Shown here: piece by piece, positions 1 to 8,641 of the stretch
Layout: each line of letters opens with the position of its first letter
Numbering within the stretch: position 1 is the first letter of the stretch
NCBI GenBank assembly: GCA_015059955.1
Contig: SUZK01000003.1
Span: 62,001 to 126,000, forward strand
Direction of reading: 5' to 3'
Length of the DNA: 64,000 nt
Source: Rikenellaceae bacterium
GTDB taxonomy: Bacteria > Bacteroidota > Bacteroidia > Bacteroidales > Rikenellaceae
Program-made: the position numbers and the translations under genes
The notes under the pieces: generated by a model
What the model was told of the DNA's origin: nothing
Database searches by the model: none
The model's input: only the letters and a program-made list of their open reading frames with translations

Positions 1-2
1 TA

Positions 3-1280
3 AACGTTGTGAGTCTGCTATTTGTGGCTGGTGTGCTGAAGCCCATAGCAACAATCATTGGCGAGGTGATGCTCCTCGCGTTGCTCTTCGTGGCCCTCGT
101 CTGCTACTCACCTATGGCGGCACTGCTTGCTATTGTGGTATTCACGCCTATCATGGCGCTATTCTACATCGCGGTACGTCGTCGACTGAATGACATTGGC
201 ACCAAGGAGAACGAGGCGCAGCGCATAAAGAGCCGCATCGTAGCGGAGTCGTTTAGAGGTTATGCAGATATTGAGATAAGCGGTGCTTTTGACCAGATGC
301 TCAGCCGCTTCAGCAAGGCGATGGACGAGGTGGTCACACTGCGCAAGCGTAGCGCCACGCTCGGCATGCTACCGCAGATGTTCACCGAGGTAGGACTCGC
401 CGTAGCCCTCGCAGCACTCCTCATAATCAGCCTATACAGCAAGGCGGAGAATATGAGTCTGCTATTCGGCATCTTCGCCGTGGCGGCAGTAAGGCTGATA
501 CCCTCGATGCGCAACATCCTCGCAAGCTGGAGCGCCATACGTCTGAATGCCTACTCGATAGATACGATGGCCGAGGCAGAGGATATGGTTGACGCGGAGC
601 AGAAGCCTTGTAACGGCAGACTGACACTCAACGACAAAGTTACCATCGAGCATCTGTCGTTCACGTTTGAGGATAGCGCCACGCCCACTATTAGCAACCT
701 CACTATGGAAATACGCAAGGGCGAGCGCCTTGGCATACGCGGTGCTTCGGGTGTGGGCAAGACCACCCTATTCAACCTGCTTCTCGGCCTCTACCGCCCA
801 ACATCGGGGCGCATAGCAATAGATGGCACGACCCTCGACGAGAGCAACCGCCGCGAGTGGCAGAACGCCATAGGCTATGTCTCGCAGCACGTATTTATTG
901 CGGACATGACCTTAGCACAGAATATAGCCTTGGGTGAGGACAACATAGATACTGAGCGCCTAAATCGAGCCATCGAGCTTGCCGACATCAAGGAGTTTAT
1001 CGACTCTTTACCTGAGGGTGTGGAGTCGCGCATAGGCGAGCAGGGATGTCGTCTGTCGGGAGGTCAGCGACAGCGCATAGGCATAGCACGTGCGCTATAC
1101 AAGGGGTGCGACATACTGCTCTTCGACGAGGCTACATCGTCGCTCGACAACCATACCGAGGAGAATATTAACAACGCCATACGCAGACTATCTACCAACA
1201 ACCGAGAGCTAACGATAGTGGTCATCGCGCACCGCGAGAGCTCGTTGGAGTACTGCGACCGCATAATAACCATGGAGTAA
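3..1280 (+). CDS. ABC transporter, permease-ATPase fusion (5' part outside window)
   Basis: The C-terminal ~425 residues of an ABC exporter in which a membrane domain is fused to an ATPase. The frame is open to the window edge and family members are usually near 550-600 residues, so the start is probably upstream; the GTG at 9 is not convincing. Hydrophobic segments occupy the first ~160 residues seen. The ATPase follows with Walker A GASGVGKTT (about residue 245 counted from base 9), signature LSGGQRQR (about 349), Walker B ILLFDEATSSLD (about 370) and the H-loop His in VVIAHR. The stop overlaps the next ATG (TAATG), so it is co-transcribed with an HPr-kinase-like gene and an S24/S26-type gene. 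This suggests export of a processed peptide, but the substrate cannot be read from sequence. Confidence 0.9.
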   Translation, partial: NVVSLLFVAGVLKPIATIIGEVMLLALLFVALVCYSPMAALLAIVVFTPIMALFYIAVRRRLNDIGTKENEAQRIKSRIVAESFRGYADIEISGAFDQMLSRFSKAMDEVVTLRKRSATLGMLPQMFTEVGLAVALAALLIISLYSKAENMSLLFGIFAVAAVRLIPSMRNILASWSAIRLNAYSIDTMAEAEDMVDAEQKPCNGRLTLNDKVTIEHLSFTFEDSATPTISNLTMEIRKGERLGIRGASGVGKTTLFNLLLGLYRPTSGRIAIDGTTLDESNRREWQNAIGYVSQHVFIADMTLAQNIALGEDNIDTERLNRAIELADIKEFIDSLPEGVESRIGEQGCRLSGGQRQRIGIARALYKGCDILLFDEATSSLDNHTEENINNAIRRLSTNNRELTIVVIAHRESSLEYCDRIITME

Positions 1281-2173
1281 TGCAGCACTACGACTATAAT
1301 ATTGCCGACATCACCCTAAGAAGCTACACCGACCTTGTCGAGGTTGGGCTACGTGGCTTCAAGCCCTTTGCTGTGCCCTGCGACATGCAGACGAAAGATG
1401 CCGACTGCACACTGCGCTTCATCACGGAGCTTAGCGAGAGCCAGCGCACACCACTGCGTGAGCTATCGACGAGCTATGTTGTGGAGGCCGATGCAGATGG
1501 GGCGTTTGCGCGTACTGAGAGCGGCTATCTATACTCAATAAAGAGTAGAGGTAGCGATGCTGATGCCACTCTGTTTCATATAGATACAGCGACGAACAGC
1601 ATCGTCACAAACATCGTCTGCAAGAGCTCGTTAGACGTGTCGCTACTGCGCTTCGGACTATGGATGATGTTTGGCGTGGTGTTAGCGCCACGCGGTGGCA
1701 TTGCCGTTCACTCGTCGGTAATCGAGTGTGGTGGTCGTGCCGCCATCTTCCTCGGCGAGTCGGGCACGGGCAAGAGCACACACACGCGCCTATGGCGAGA
1801 GAATATCGAGGGCGCGAAGCTCCTTAACGACGACTCACCAATACTACGCATCGTCGACGACGAGGTACGCATATATGGCTCGCCATGGAGTGGCAAGACA
1901 CCCTGCTACAAGAGCCTCTGCTACCCTATTGCGGGCATCTGTCGCCTCAGTCAGGCGCCACACAACAAGATACGTCGACTCAGCACCATAGCCGCCATAG
2001 GGGCACTACTACCCTCGTGCCCACCGCAGTATGCCCACGACGAGGAGCTGCAAGATGCTATATGTGCGACGTTGAGCAGGGCACTACGCAAGGTGAGGGT
2101 CTACCACATGGAGTGTCTGCCTGATGGCGATGCGGCACGCCTATCCTTTAATACGATGATGGGCGATGAATAG
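1280..2173 (+). CDS. HPr kinase/PEP carboxykinase-fold protein
   Basis: A 297-residue protein with a P-loop FLGESGTGKSTHTRLW at about residues 157-171, followed by LLNDDSPILR, the pattern of HPr-kinase/PEPCK-fold proteins found in peptide-modification loci of Bacteroidota and in lasso-peptide clusters. It lacks the ~130-residue N-terminal domain of true HPr kinase/phosphorylase and there is no PTS gene nearby, so a role in carbon catabolite control is unlikely. It overlaps the ABC gene by one base and the next gene by eight bases, indicating tight co-translation. Inference: it phosphorylates, or helps mature, the exported product of the locus. Family assignment is fairly sure; function is not. 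Confidence 0.7.
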   Translation: MQHYDYNIADITLRSYTDLVEVGLRGFKPFAVPCDMQTKDADCTLRFITELSESQRTPLRELSTSYVVEADADGAFARTESGYLYSIKSRGSDADATLFHIDTATNSIVTNIVCKSSLDVSLLRFGLWMMFGVVLAPRGGIAVHSSVIECGGRAAIFLGESGTGKSTHTRLWRENIEGAKLLNDDSPILRIVDDEVRIYGSPWSGKTPCYKSLCYPIAGICRLSQAPHNKIRRLSTIAAIGALLPSCPPQYAHDEELQDAICATLSRALRKVRVYHMECLPDGDAARLSFNTMMGDE

Positions 2174-2612
2174 GGTCTTGGATAATATCGAGGAGCTTAT
2201 CGCCGTTGGCGAGTGCTTCGAGCTGCGTGTCACGGGCTTCAGCATGTTGCCGCTACTCGGCTATGGACCTGATACCATTATCGTTAGGCGCACGACGGCA
2301 ACCGAACAAATAGAGCGCCGTGTGGCGATGTTTCGCGAGAGGGATGGCCATATCGTAGTGCACCGCGTGCTGAGCGTCAAGGATGGTATTGTAACACTCA
2401 AGGGCGATGGCAACATTCGAGGTACGGAGCAGTGCCCACGCGAGCGTATCATTGGCGTTGTCGAGAGGGTTAGGCGCGGCAATGGCCGTGTGGAGAGCTG
2501 CTCAACACGATGGTGGCGTATGCGCGAGAGACTATGGCTTTGGCAACCGCTGATAGTTAGACGCTATGCCTTAGCCATTATACGCCGATGGATTAAATTT
2601 AAACAGAGATAA
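2166..2612 (+). CDS. S24/S26-family peptidase-like protein
   Basis: A 148-residue protein whose core matches the LexA/signal-peptidase fold: RVTGFSMLPLL at about residues 19-29 carries the Ser-Met pair of the S24/S26 active site, and a strand-rich segment with VVHRVLSVKDG and LKGDGN follows, as in type I signal peptidases. No clear N-terminal membrane anchor is seen, unlike a housekeeping signal peptidase. The start overlaps the upstream stop. In Bacteroidota such proteins often sit beside ABC exporters and HPr-kinase-like proteins, so removal of a leader peptide is a reasonable guess. The precursor peptide is not visible here and may lie upstream of the window. Confidence 0.7.
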   Translation: MNRVLDNIEELIAVGECFELRVTGFSMLPLLGYGPDTIIVRRTTATEQIERRVAMFRERDGHIVVHRVLSVKDGIVTLKGDGNIRGTEQCPRERIIGVVERVRRGNGRVESCSTRWWRMRERLWLWQPLIVRRYALAIIRRWIKFKQR

Positions 2613-2613
2613 G

Positions 2614-3105
2614 ATGGATATACGCATTGGACATGGATACGACGTTCACGCCTTGGGCGAGGGGCTACGCTTGGTGCTCTGTGGCGTGGAGGTGGAGCAT
2701 ACAAAGGGGTGCATAGCACACTCTGATGGCGACGTTGCGATACACGCCATCTGCGATGCCCTGCTTGGGGCATTGGCCTTAGGCGATATAGGCAAGCTCT
2801 TCCCCGATAGCGACGCGAAGTATAAGGGCATAGACTCCACAGTACTACTTCGCGAAGTTGTTGAGATGGTGCGTAGCAAAGGCTTTGATATTAGCAATAT
2901 AGATTGCACGATAGCCATGCAACGCCCTAAGTTGCGTCCCTACATAGATAGTATGCGCGAGCGCTTGGCCTCGGTCGTAGGCATCGCCACGGAGCGTATC
3001 TCGGTCAAGGCGACGACTACCGAGCACCTCGGCTTTGAGGGTCGCGAGGAGGGAGTATCGGCAACAGCGGTAACGTTGCTTGTCAAGAGCAAAGATGAGA
3101 GATAA
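2614..3105 (+). CDS. ispF: 2-C-methyl-D-erythritol 2,4-cyclodiphosphate synthase
   Basis: Converts CDP-methylerythritol 2-phosphate into the cyclic diphosphate with release of CMP, in the cytosolic non-mevalonate isoprenoid pathway. At 163 residues it has the usual family length. The metal-binding residues are visible: D10 and H12 in GHGYDVH and the H of the HSDGDV segment near residue 36; the C-terminal TTTEHLGFEGR segment is also conserved. It starts two bases after the preceding stop and appears to be the last gene of the transcript that begins with the ABC transporter, although it is unrelated in function. Assignment is secure. Confidence 0.97.
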   Translation: MDIRIGHGYDVHALGEGLRLVLCGVEVEHTKGCIAHSDGDVAIHAICDALLGALALGDIGKLFPDSDAKYKGIDSTVLLREVVEMVRSKGFDISNIDCTIAMQRPKLRPYIDSMRERLASVVGIATERISVKATTTEHLGFEGREEGVSATAVTLLVKSKDER

Positions 3106-3191
3106 AAGATGGACAGGCGATGCCTACAACCATTGCTAATTTGTGGCAAATCTAACATCTTTACTCCTAATTTTAAAAAACACAACATACT

Positions 3192-4214
3192 ATGAAGATT
3201 GCAGATATCGAGTTGGGCGAACAGCCGTTGTTCCTTGCACCAATGGAGGATGTCACCGACCCCTCGTTTCGCTATATGTGTAAGCGCTTCGGCGCCGATG
3301 TGGTCTATACCGAGTTTATATCCTCGGATGGTCTTATTCGCGATGCCTGGAAGTCGCGTGCCAAGCTCAACATAGCCGATTATGAGCGCCCCGTGGGCAT
3401 ACAGATATATGGTCATATGATTGAGCCTATGGTCGAGGCGGCACGTATCGCCGAGAGCGCAAACCCCGATATCATAGATATCAACTTCGGCTGCCCTGTA
3501 AAGAAGATTGCCAACCGCGGTGCTGGCTCGGGCATGATGCGCGACCCCGACCTTATGGTCGAGATGACGCGCCAGATTGTGCGTGCCGTAAATAAGCCCG
3601 TCACGGTGAAGACACGCCTCGGCTGGAGCGAGGAGATGAAGAACATCGAGGAGATAGCCCTGCGTCTTCAAGATGTGGGCATCGCAGCCCTTACCATACA
3701 TGGCCGCACACGCTCGCAGATGTATCGTGGCGAGGCCGACTGGGAGCTTATAGGCAAGATAAAGAGCGACCCACGCATAACGATACCAATCATCGGCAAT
3801 GGCGATGTCGACTCGGCAGTCAAGTGTAAGCAGATGTTCGACAGGTATGGCGTCGATGGCGTGATGATAGGCCGTGCCACCTATGGGCGACCATGGATAT
3901 TTAGGGAGTGTCGCCACTACCTAACCACAGGGGAGCTACTGCCACAACCATCTGTTGTTGAGCGCGTAGCGATAGCCAAGGAGCACCTACATAAGTCGCT
4001 CGAGATAAAGGGCGACAGAGTGGGCATCTTGGAGATGCGCCGCCATCTTACCAACTACTTCAAGGGGCTGCCCGACTTCAAGCAGACACGCCTGAAGCTC
4101 GTCACCTCGTTCGATGTTGCGGAGATAGAGGCCACGTTAGACTATGTTGCAGAGCGCTGGGGCGACTTCGATATGCGCGAGGCGGTACCAGCACCACTAT
4201 CACACGATATTTAA
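3192..4214 (+). CDS. dusB: tRNA-dihydrouridine synthase (DusB/NifR3 type)
   Basis: An FMN- and NADPH-dependent enzyme that reduces uridines in the tRNA D-loop. Visible features are the N-terminal FLAPMEDVTD, the active-site Cys101 in NFGCPVKKIANRGAGSG, and late-barrel glycine-rich segments (IIGNGDV, GVMIGRATYGRPW) that bind the FMN phosphate. The length of 340 residues fits DusB. It is preceded by an 86-bp gap that holds a degenerate repeat also seen before argS. The following small secreted-protein gene starts 10 bp after its stop. Assignment to the family is secure; the target position on tRNA is inferred from the subfamily. Confidence 0.95.
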   Translation: MKIADIELGEQPLFLAPMEDVTDPSFRYMCKRFGADVVYTEFISSDGLIRDAWKSRAKLNIADYERPVGIQIYGHMIEPMVEAARIAESANPDIIDINFGCPVKKIANRGAGSGMMRDPDLMVEMTRQIVRAVNKPVTVKTRLGWSEEMKNIEEIALRLQDVGIAALTIHGRTRSQMYRGEADWELIGKIKSDPRITIPIIGNGDVDSAVKCKQMFDRYGVDGVMIGRATYGRPWIFRECRHYLTTGELLPQPSVVERVAIAKEHLHKSLEIKGDRVGILEMRRHLTNYFKGLPDFKQTRLKLVTSFDVAEIEATLDYVAERWGDFDMREAVPAPLSHDI

Positions 4215-4223
4215 CCTAACTAA

Positions 4224-4601
4224 ATGATTATGAACAGCATGTTATCGCGAGTTTTAGCCATCGTGACCCTATTTATGGCGATGGCTGTTGCCGATGCCTC
4301 GGCGCAGAGCGACTACTATGTGCGCAAGGCACAGGAGTATCAGCGCGAGGCTGAGTACTATCAGAAGCGTGCCGCCGACTATCGTCGCGAGGCCGAATAC
4401 TACTTAAAGCGTGCCGAGGAGTACCAAAAGGAGGCAGCATACTACACCCGTCGCGGCGATGTGGAGAGGGCAAAGAGCTACGCACGCTATGCCGAGCAGG
4501 AGATGGATAGATATGAGACGCAGATGCGCTACGCTGCTGAGGCCGACGATAAGGCAGCGCGATACTTACGCTATGCTGCCGATGCGTTGGATAAATCATA
4601 A
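4224..4601 (+). CDS. Small secreted coiled-coil repeat protein
   Basis: A 125-residue protein with a signal peptide (hydrophobic residues ~7-22, cleavage probably after ADASA) followed by three consecutive 14-residue repeats at 31-44, 45-58 and 59-72, each starting with YY and containing KRA or RKA and an EYQ/DYR-EA pattern. The rest stays helical and rich in Tyr, Arg, Ala and Glu. Fourteen is two heptads, so a periplasmic coiled coil is expected. It lies 10 bp after dusB and 10 bp before another secreted-protein gene. No family is recognised; a structural envelope or adhesin-like role is only a guess. Confidence 0.7.
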   Translation: MIMNSMLSRVLAIVTLFMAMAVADASAQSDYYVRKAQEYQREAEYYQKRAADYRREAEYYLKRAEEYQKEAAYYTRRGDVERAKSYARYAEQEMDRYETQMRYAAEADDKAARYLRYAADALDKS

Positions 4602-4610
4602 AACCTCACG

Positions 4611-5378
4611 ATGAGTATGAGACGTTGCATATACGCCCTGATGGTGATGGTGGCGATGCTGCCATACCGAGCTGAAGCACAGGATATTGAGGCTCTTCCC
4701 GAGCCCACCGCAGCCACCGAGATAGCCGCCATACGTGGCTTTGTGGAGATGGAGGATACGCACTTCCTCCGCGAGAATGGCTGCTGCTATTGTAGCGATA
4801 TGATGGAGATGTGTGTCGAGTATATCACATCGAACATCCATGCCGATATCCCTGAGCCAGAGAACATTGTCGACTTTTTCAGCGGCATTCCCGACGATGC
4901 TATCGCCTACGATATGTGGTACGATGGTGTCGACGACCCCTACCGCATCGAGTCGCTCAGGAAGTTTCGCGAGGCTGTCGAGGCCCTGCAAGCCTATAAT
5001 GCCGACCGCACACAGCCATTTCCTGCGGAGATGGTGCTCGACCGTGTAGGCTCGCTGCTTGCTGCCTACGACGATGCGACGTGGGAGGGTGTGCTGAATA
5101 GCGCCCATTACAGGTTGTTGGCATACAGATTGTTACAGCAGCTTGTGCGCCTCACGCCATCTATCGACCTTATATCTACCTCGGTGAGCGACGATGGTCG
5201 TTTGGCACTCTACGATAGCTCCACAGCATCGATGTACAACCCTGTGCTCATACCTATATACTACAAAAACGGTGGCAAGTGGTGCGTTCTTATGCGCACG
5301 GAGTGTACCCCTCGCGATGTGAAGAGCATATATGAGAATGAGAGATATTATTCACGTTTACTTGATATAGAGATTTAG
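4611..5378 (+). CDS. Hypothetical secreted protein
   Basis: A 255-residue protein with an N-terminal signal peptide (MSMRRCIYALMVMVAMLPYR, cleavage probably near AEA). The mature part is acidic and mostly helical, with a CCYC cluster near residue 64 and a Tyr-rich C-terminal part. No family is recognised. It follows the coiled-coil repeat protein by 10 bp and precedes the iron alcohol dehydrogenase by 2 bp, so all three are probably on one mRNA. Reading frame and codon use match the neighbours, so the gene is probably real. Confidence 0.75.
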   Translation: MSMRRCIYALMVMVAMLPYRAEAQDIEALPEPTAATEIAAIRGFVEMEDTHFLRENGCCYCSDMMEMCVEYITSNIHADIPEPENIVDFFSGIPDDAIAYDMWYDGVDDPYRIESLRKFREAVEALQAYNADRTQPFPAEMVLDRVGSLLAAYDDATWEGVLNSAHYRLLAYRLLQQLVRLTPSIDLISTSVSDDGRLALYDSSTASMYNPVLIPIYYKNGGKWCVLMRTECTPRDVKSIYENERYYSRLLDIEI

Positions 5379-5380
5379 TT

Positions 5381-6550
5381 ATGAATAGCTTTATTTACGA
5401 TATCCCAACCAAGGTATACTTCGGTGAGGGTCAGCTCGGCAACCTCGGCGCGGAGTTGAAGCGTTTTGGTCGTCGCGTATTGCTCACCTATGGCGGTGGC
5501 TCAATCAAGCGTATAGGCCTGTACGACAAGGTTATGGAGGAGTTACGCAGTGCCGACCTTGAAGTATATGAGCTCTCAGGCATCGAGCCTAATCCACGTA
5601 TCGACTCGGTACGCGAGGGTGTGCGTATGTGCAAGGAGCATAGCATCGACGTCTTGCTCGCTGTGGGTGGTGGCTCTACCATCGACGCCACGAAGTTTAT
5701 GGCCGCAGGCGCCTGTGTCGACCACGACGCGTGGGAGTTCTTCGGCGCTAATGCCAAGCCCATAGAGCGTGCACTGCCCATCGTCACCATCCTAACACTC
5801 TCGGCCACAGGCTCTGAGATGGACTCGGGAGGCGTTATCTCGAACATCGAGACGGGCGATAAGCTCGGCCGTATGGCGCCAGCCATGCAGCCTAAGGTGT
5901 CGTTCCTCGACCCTACACTCACCTACTCGGTGAGCCGCTACCAGACGGCGTGTGGCGCTGCGGACATCATGTCGCATATTATAGAGGTATACTTCAACAT
6001 GAACAAGGACCTCTACATGCTCGACTGCGTGATGGAGGGCCTTATGAAGAGCGTTGTGCGCTTCGCCCCTGTGGCCGTGCGCGAGCCTGAGAACTACGAG
6101 GCACGCGCCAACCTTATGTGGTGCTCGTCGTGGGCTATCAACGGTTTTATCAATGGTGGCAAACGCAAGGCGTGGAGCTGCCACCCTATGGAGCACGAGC
6201 TGTCGGCGAAGTACGATATTACGCATGGCCTCGGCCTCGCCATCCTCACACCGCGCTGGATGCGCTACTGCTTGGATGAGACGAATGTCGAGCGCTACGT
6301 GTCGTTTGGCGTGAATGTCTTTGGCATCGACAAGGATATGGCGCCTATGGCTATCGCCGAGGAGGCTATCGTGCGCATGGAGAGGTGGTTATTCGAGGAG
6401 CTTGGCTTGCAGCGCACCTTTACGGAGGTGGGCATCAAGCGCGAGGACTTCGAGCATATGGCAGCCAAGGCGTGCCGCTATGGCGATATTCGCGGCTTCA
6501 AGACCTTGACACCGAACGATGTTGTACGCATCTTCGAGATGTGCGAGTAA
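5381..6550 (+). CDS. Iron-containing alcohol dehydrogenase (YqhD/BdhA-like)
   Basis: A 389-residue NAD(P)H-dependent alcohol/aldehyde reductase of the group III (Fe/Zn) family. The nucleotide-binding GGGS segments lie at about residues 38-41 and 96-99. The metal ligands are Asp195, His199, His268 and His282 (GAADIMSH, CHPMEHE, YDITHGLG), the same spacing as in E. coli YqhD. Such enzymes reduce short-chain aldehydes, and a role in redox balance or aldehyde detoxification is likely. It starts 2 bp after the upstream secreted-protein gene. A strong inverted repeat lies just downstream and may end the transcript. The exact substrate is not predictable. Confidence 0.92.
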   Translation: MNSFIYDIPTKVYFGEGQLGNLGAELKRFGRRVLLTYGGGSIKRIGLYDKVMEELRSADLEVYELSGIEPNPRIDSVREGVRMCKEHSIDVLLAVGGGSTIDATKFMAAGACVDHDAWEFFGANAKPIERALPIVTILTLSATGSEMDSGGVISNIETGDKLGRMAPAMQPKVSFLDPTLTYSVSRYQTACGAADIMSHIIEVYFNMNKDLYMLDCVMEGLMKSVVRFAPVAVREPENYEARANLMWCSSWAINGFINGGKRKAWSCHPMEHELSAKYDITHGLGLAILTPRWMRYCLDETNVERYVSFGVNVFGIDKDMAPMAIAEEAIVRMERWLFEELGLQRTFTEVGIKREDFEHMAAKACRYGDIRGFKTLTPNDVVRIFEMCE

Positions 6551-6588
6551 TTGTCGCAGACGGCACAGGATTAGGGAGTTTAGAGTTT

Positions 6589-6648
6589 GGGGATTATGGG
6601 GATTATGGGGAATGTGCTTCCTTAATCCCCATAATCCCCATAATCCCC
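6589..6648. repeat. Perfect 22-bp inverted repeat built from GGGGATTAT units
   Basis: Arms 6589-6610 and 6627-6648 are perfectly complementary, separated by 16 nt. Each arm is two and a half copies of the 9-mer GGGGATTAT, and a further partial unit follows at 6654-6662. There is no T-run directly after it. It lies 39 bp after the alcohol dehydrogenase stop, so it may stabilise the mRNA 3' end or stop transcription, or it may be a small dispersed repeat. Confidence 0.85.
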
Positions 6649-6733
6649 ACTTTCCCCATAATCCTTAAACCCCTGAGCCCTCACATACAGGCAAAGCCTG
6701 CAACCATTTCTAATTCCTCATTTGTAGCAACTC

Positions 6734-6764
6734 TTTGAGTTTTCATCTTTTTTTCGTATCTTTG
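6734..6764 (+). promoter_or_regulatory. Bacteroidota-type promoter of argS
   Basis: The -33 box TTTG (6734-6737) and -7 box TATCTTTG (6757-6764) are separated by exactly 19 nt, matching the known Bacteroidota primary-sigma promoter form. The argS start is 28 nt beyond the -7 box. Confidence 0.85.
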
Positions 6765-6792
6765 CACTTTGAATATATAAATATAGGTAACT

Positions 6793-8571
6793 ATGGTCAA
6801 TATCGAAGAGTTTATTTCAAGTGTCGTGTGCCGTGCAGCACAGGAGCTTTACGCTACCAGCGACAATATTCAGATACAGAAGACCCGCAAGGAGTTCGAG
6901 GGCGACTACACCGTGGTTGTATTCCCTCTACTTCGCGCATCGAAGAGGTCTCCCGAGGCAACAGCAACTGAGCTCGGCGAGAAGATTGTGGCGTCGACAC
7001 CCGAGATTAAGAGCTTCAACGTCATCAAGGGCTTCCTTAACCTCTCGGTAGATGCGTCGTTCTGGGCAGCACGCTTTCGGGAGATTATCGCAACCGAGGA
7101 GTACGGCATGGCGCCAAAGTCGGGTCGTACCATAATGATTGAGTACTCGTCGCCAAACACCAACAAGCCACTACACCTCGGCCACATACGTAACAACCTC
7201 CTCGGCTACTCAGTAGCCACCATCCTCAAGGCCAACGGCCACAACGTAATCAAGGTTAACCTGGTCAACGACCGCGGCATCCACATCTGTAAGTCGATGC
7301 TTGCATGGCAGCTCTATGGCGGTGGCGAGACACCCGAGTCGTCGGGCATGAAGGGCGACCACCTTGTAGGTAAGTACTATGTCGAGTTCGACAAGCACTA
7401 CAAACAAGAGGTTAAGGCACTAATGGAGGAGCAGGGAATATCTGAGGATGAGGCCAAGAAGCAGGCACCCATCATGCTCCAAGCACAGGAGATGCTCCGC
7501 AAGTGGGAGGCTAAGGATGAGGCGGTATACACGCTTTGGGAGACCATGAACGGCTGGGTATACGAGGGCTTCGACGTGACATACAAGGCACTTGGCGTCG
7601 ACTTCGACAAGGTATACTACGAGTCGCAGACATACCTCCTCGGCAAGAGCCTCGTGGAGGATGGCCTCAAGAAGGGCGTCTTCTTCCGCAAGGAGGATAA
7701 CTCGGTATGGATTGACCTTGAGGCAGATGGCCTCGACCAGAAGCTACTTTTACGTGGCGATGGCACCTCGGTATATATGACTCAGGACCTCGGCACAGCC
7801 CTCAGCCGCTTCGAGGAGAATAAGCTCGACGACATGATATATGTCGTTGGCAACGAGCAGAACTACCACTTCCAGGTATTGAAGCTCGTGCTTAAGAAGC
7901 TCGGCTACGAGTGGAGCGACAACATCTTCCACCTATCATACGGCATGGTGGAGCTTCCCGAGGGTAAGATGAAGTCGCGCGAGGGTACCGTTGTCGATGC
8001 TGACGACCTCATTGCCGACATGGTGGGCACCGCACGCGAGATGTCCGACGAGTTGGGCAAGCTCGATGGTTGCAGCGAGGAGGAGGCAGCAGCCATCTCG
8101 GAGATGGTAGGCCTCGGCGCCTTGAAGTACTTCATCCTCAAGGTAGACCCCAAGAAGACGATGCTCTTCGACCCACGCGAGTCTATCGACTTCAACGGCA
8201 ACACTGGCCCATTCATCCAGTACACCCACGCCCGCATACGCTCTATCATGCGTAAGGCCGAGGAGGCTGGCATCGCCACAGATAACTACGCAGAGGCGAC
8301 ACTCCTCCCCGAGGAGGTGGAGCTCATCAAGAGCCTCACCGAGTACCCCGCAGTGGTACGCACCGCAGGCGAGCAGTTTGCACCATCCGTAATAGCTGCC
8401 TACGCCTACGAGCTTGCTAAGCAGTTTAACGGCTACTACCACGACCACTCGATACTCAAGGAGGAGCGCACCGAGGTACGCGCACTACGTCTACGCCTCG
8501 CCGCAGAGGTGGCACGCGTGATACGCTCGGCAATGTCACTCTTGGGCATCAACGTTCCAGAGCGAATGTAG
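6793..8571 (+). CDS. argS: Arginyl-tRNA synthetase
   Basis: A class I synthetase of 592 residues that charges tRNA-Arg in the cytosol. The HIGH motif is HLGHIRN from residue 128, preceded by EYSSPNTNKP, which is diagnostic for ArgRS. The KMSKS-like segment is KMKSREGT near 392. The C-terminal DALR-type anticodon-binding domain is recognisable from the helical segment after about residue 470 and ends in LGINVPERM. It has its own promoter and is followed by a short stem-loop. Assignment is secure. Confidence 0.98.
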   Translation: MVNIEEFISSVVCRAAQELYATSDNIQIQKTRKEFEGDYTVVVFPLLRASKRSPEATATELGEKIVASTPEIKSFNVIKGFLNLSVDASFWAARFREIIATEEYGMAPKSGRTIMIEYSSPNTNKPLHLGHIRNNLLGYSVATILKANGHNVIKVNLVNDRGIHICKSMLAWQLYGGGETPESSGMKGDHLVGKYYVEFDKHYKQEVKALMEEQGISEDEAKKQAPIMLQAQEMLRKWEAKDEAVYTLWETMNGWVYEGFDVTYKALGVDFDKVYYESQTYLLGKSLVEDGLKKGVFFRKEDNSVWIDLEADGLDQKLLLRGDGTSVYMTQDLGTALSRFEENKLDDMIYVVGNEQNYHFQVLKLVLKKLGYEWSDNIFHLSYGMVELPEGKMKSREGTVVDADDLIADMVGTAREMSDELGKLDGCSEEEAAAISEMVGLGALKYFILKVDPKKTMLFDPRESIDFNGNTGPFIQYTHARIRSIMRKAEEAGIATDNYAEATLLPEEVELIKSLTEYPAVVRTAGEQFAPSVIAAYAYELAKQFNGYYHDHSILKEERTEVRALRLRLAAEVARVIRSAMSLLGINVPERM

Positions 8572-8599
8572 GCCAAGAGTACGGAGCAAAGATAAAAGA

Positions 8600-8620
8600 T
8601 AAGCGGGCGTTGCCCGCTTA
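8600..8620 (+). terminator. GC-rich stem-loop after argS
   Basis: A 9-bp perfect stem (8600-8608 with 8612-8620, core AGCGGGC/GCCCGCT) with a 3-nt loop. Only a short T-rich stretch follows, so it is a weak intrinsic terminator or a 3'-end stabiliser. The next gene starts 21 bp later. Confidence 0.55.
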
Positions 8621-8641
8621 TTTCTAATTCCTGACCGCCTT

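Noticed and set aside
1280..2173. True HPr kinase/phosphorylase
   Set aside because: It lacks the N-terminal domain and the second HPrK signature, and no PTS gene is near.
2940..3917. Long minus-strand ORF (325 codons) opposite ispF and dusB
   Set aside because: It lies entirely antisense to two secure genes and its translation has no domain-like pattern; it results from the codon bias of the opposite strand.
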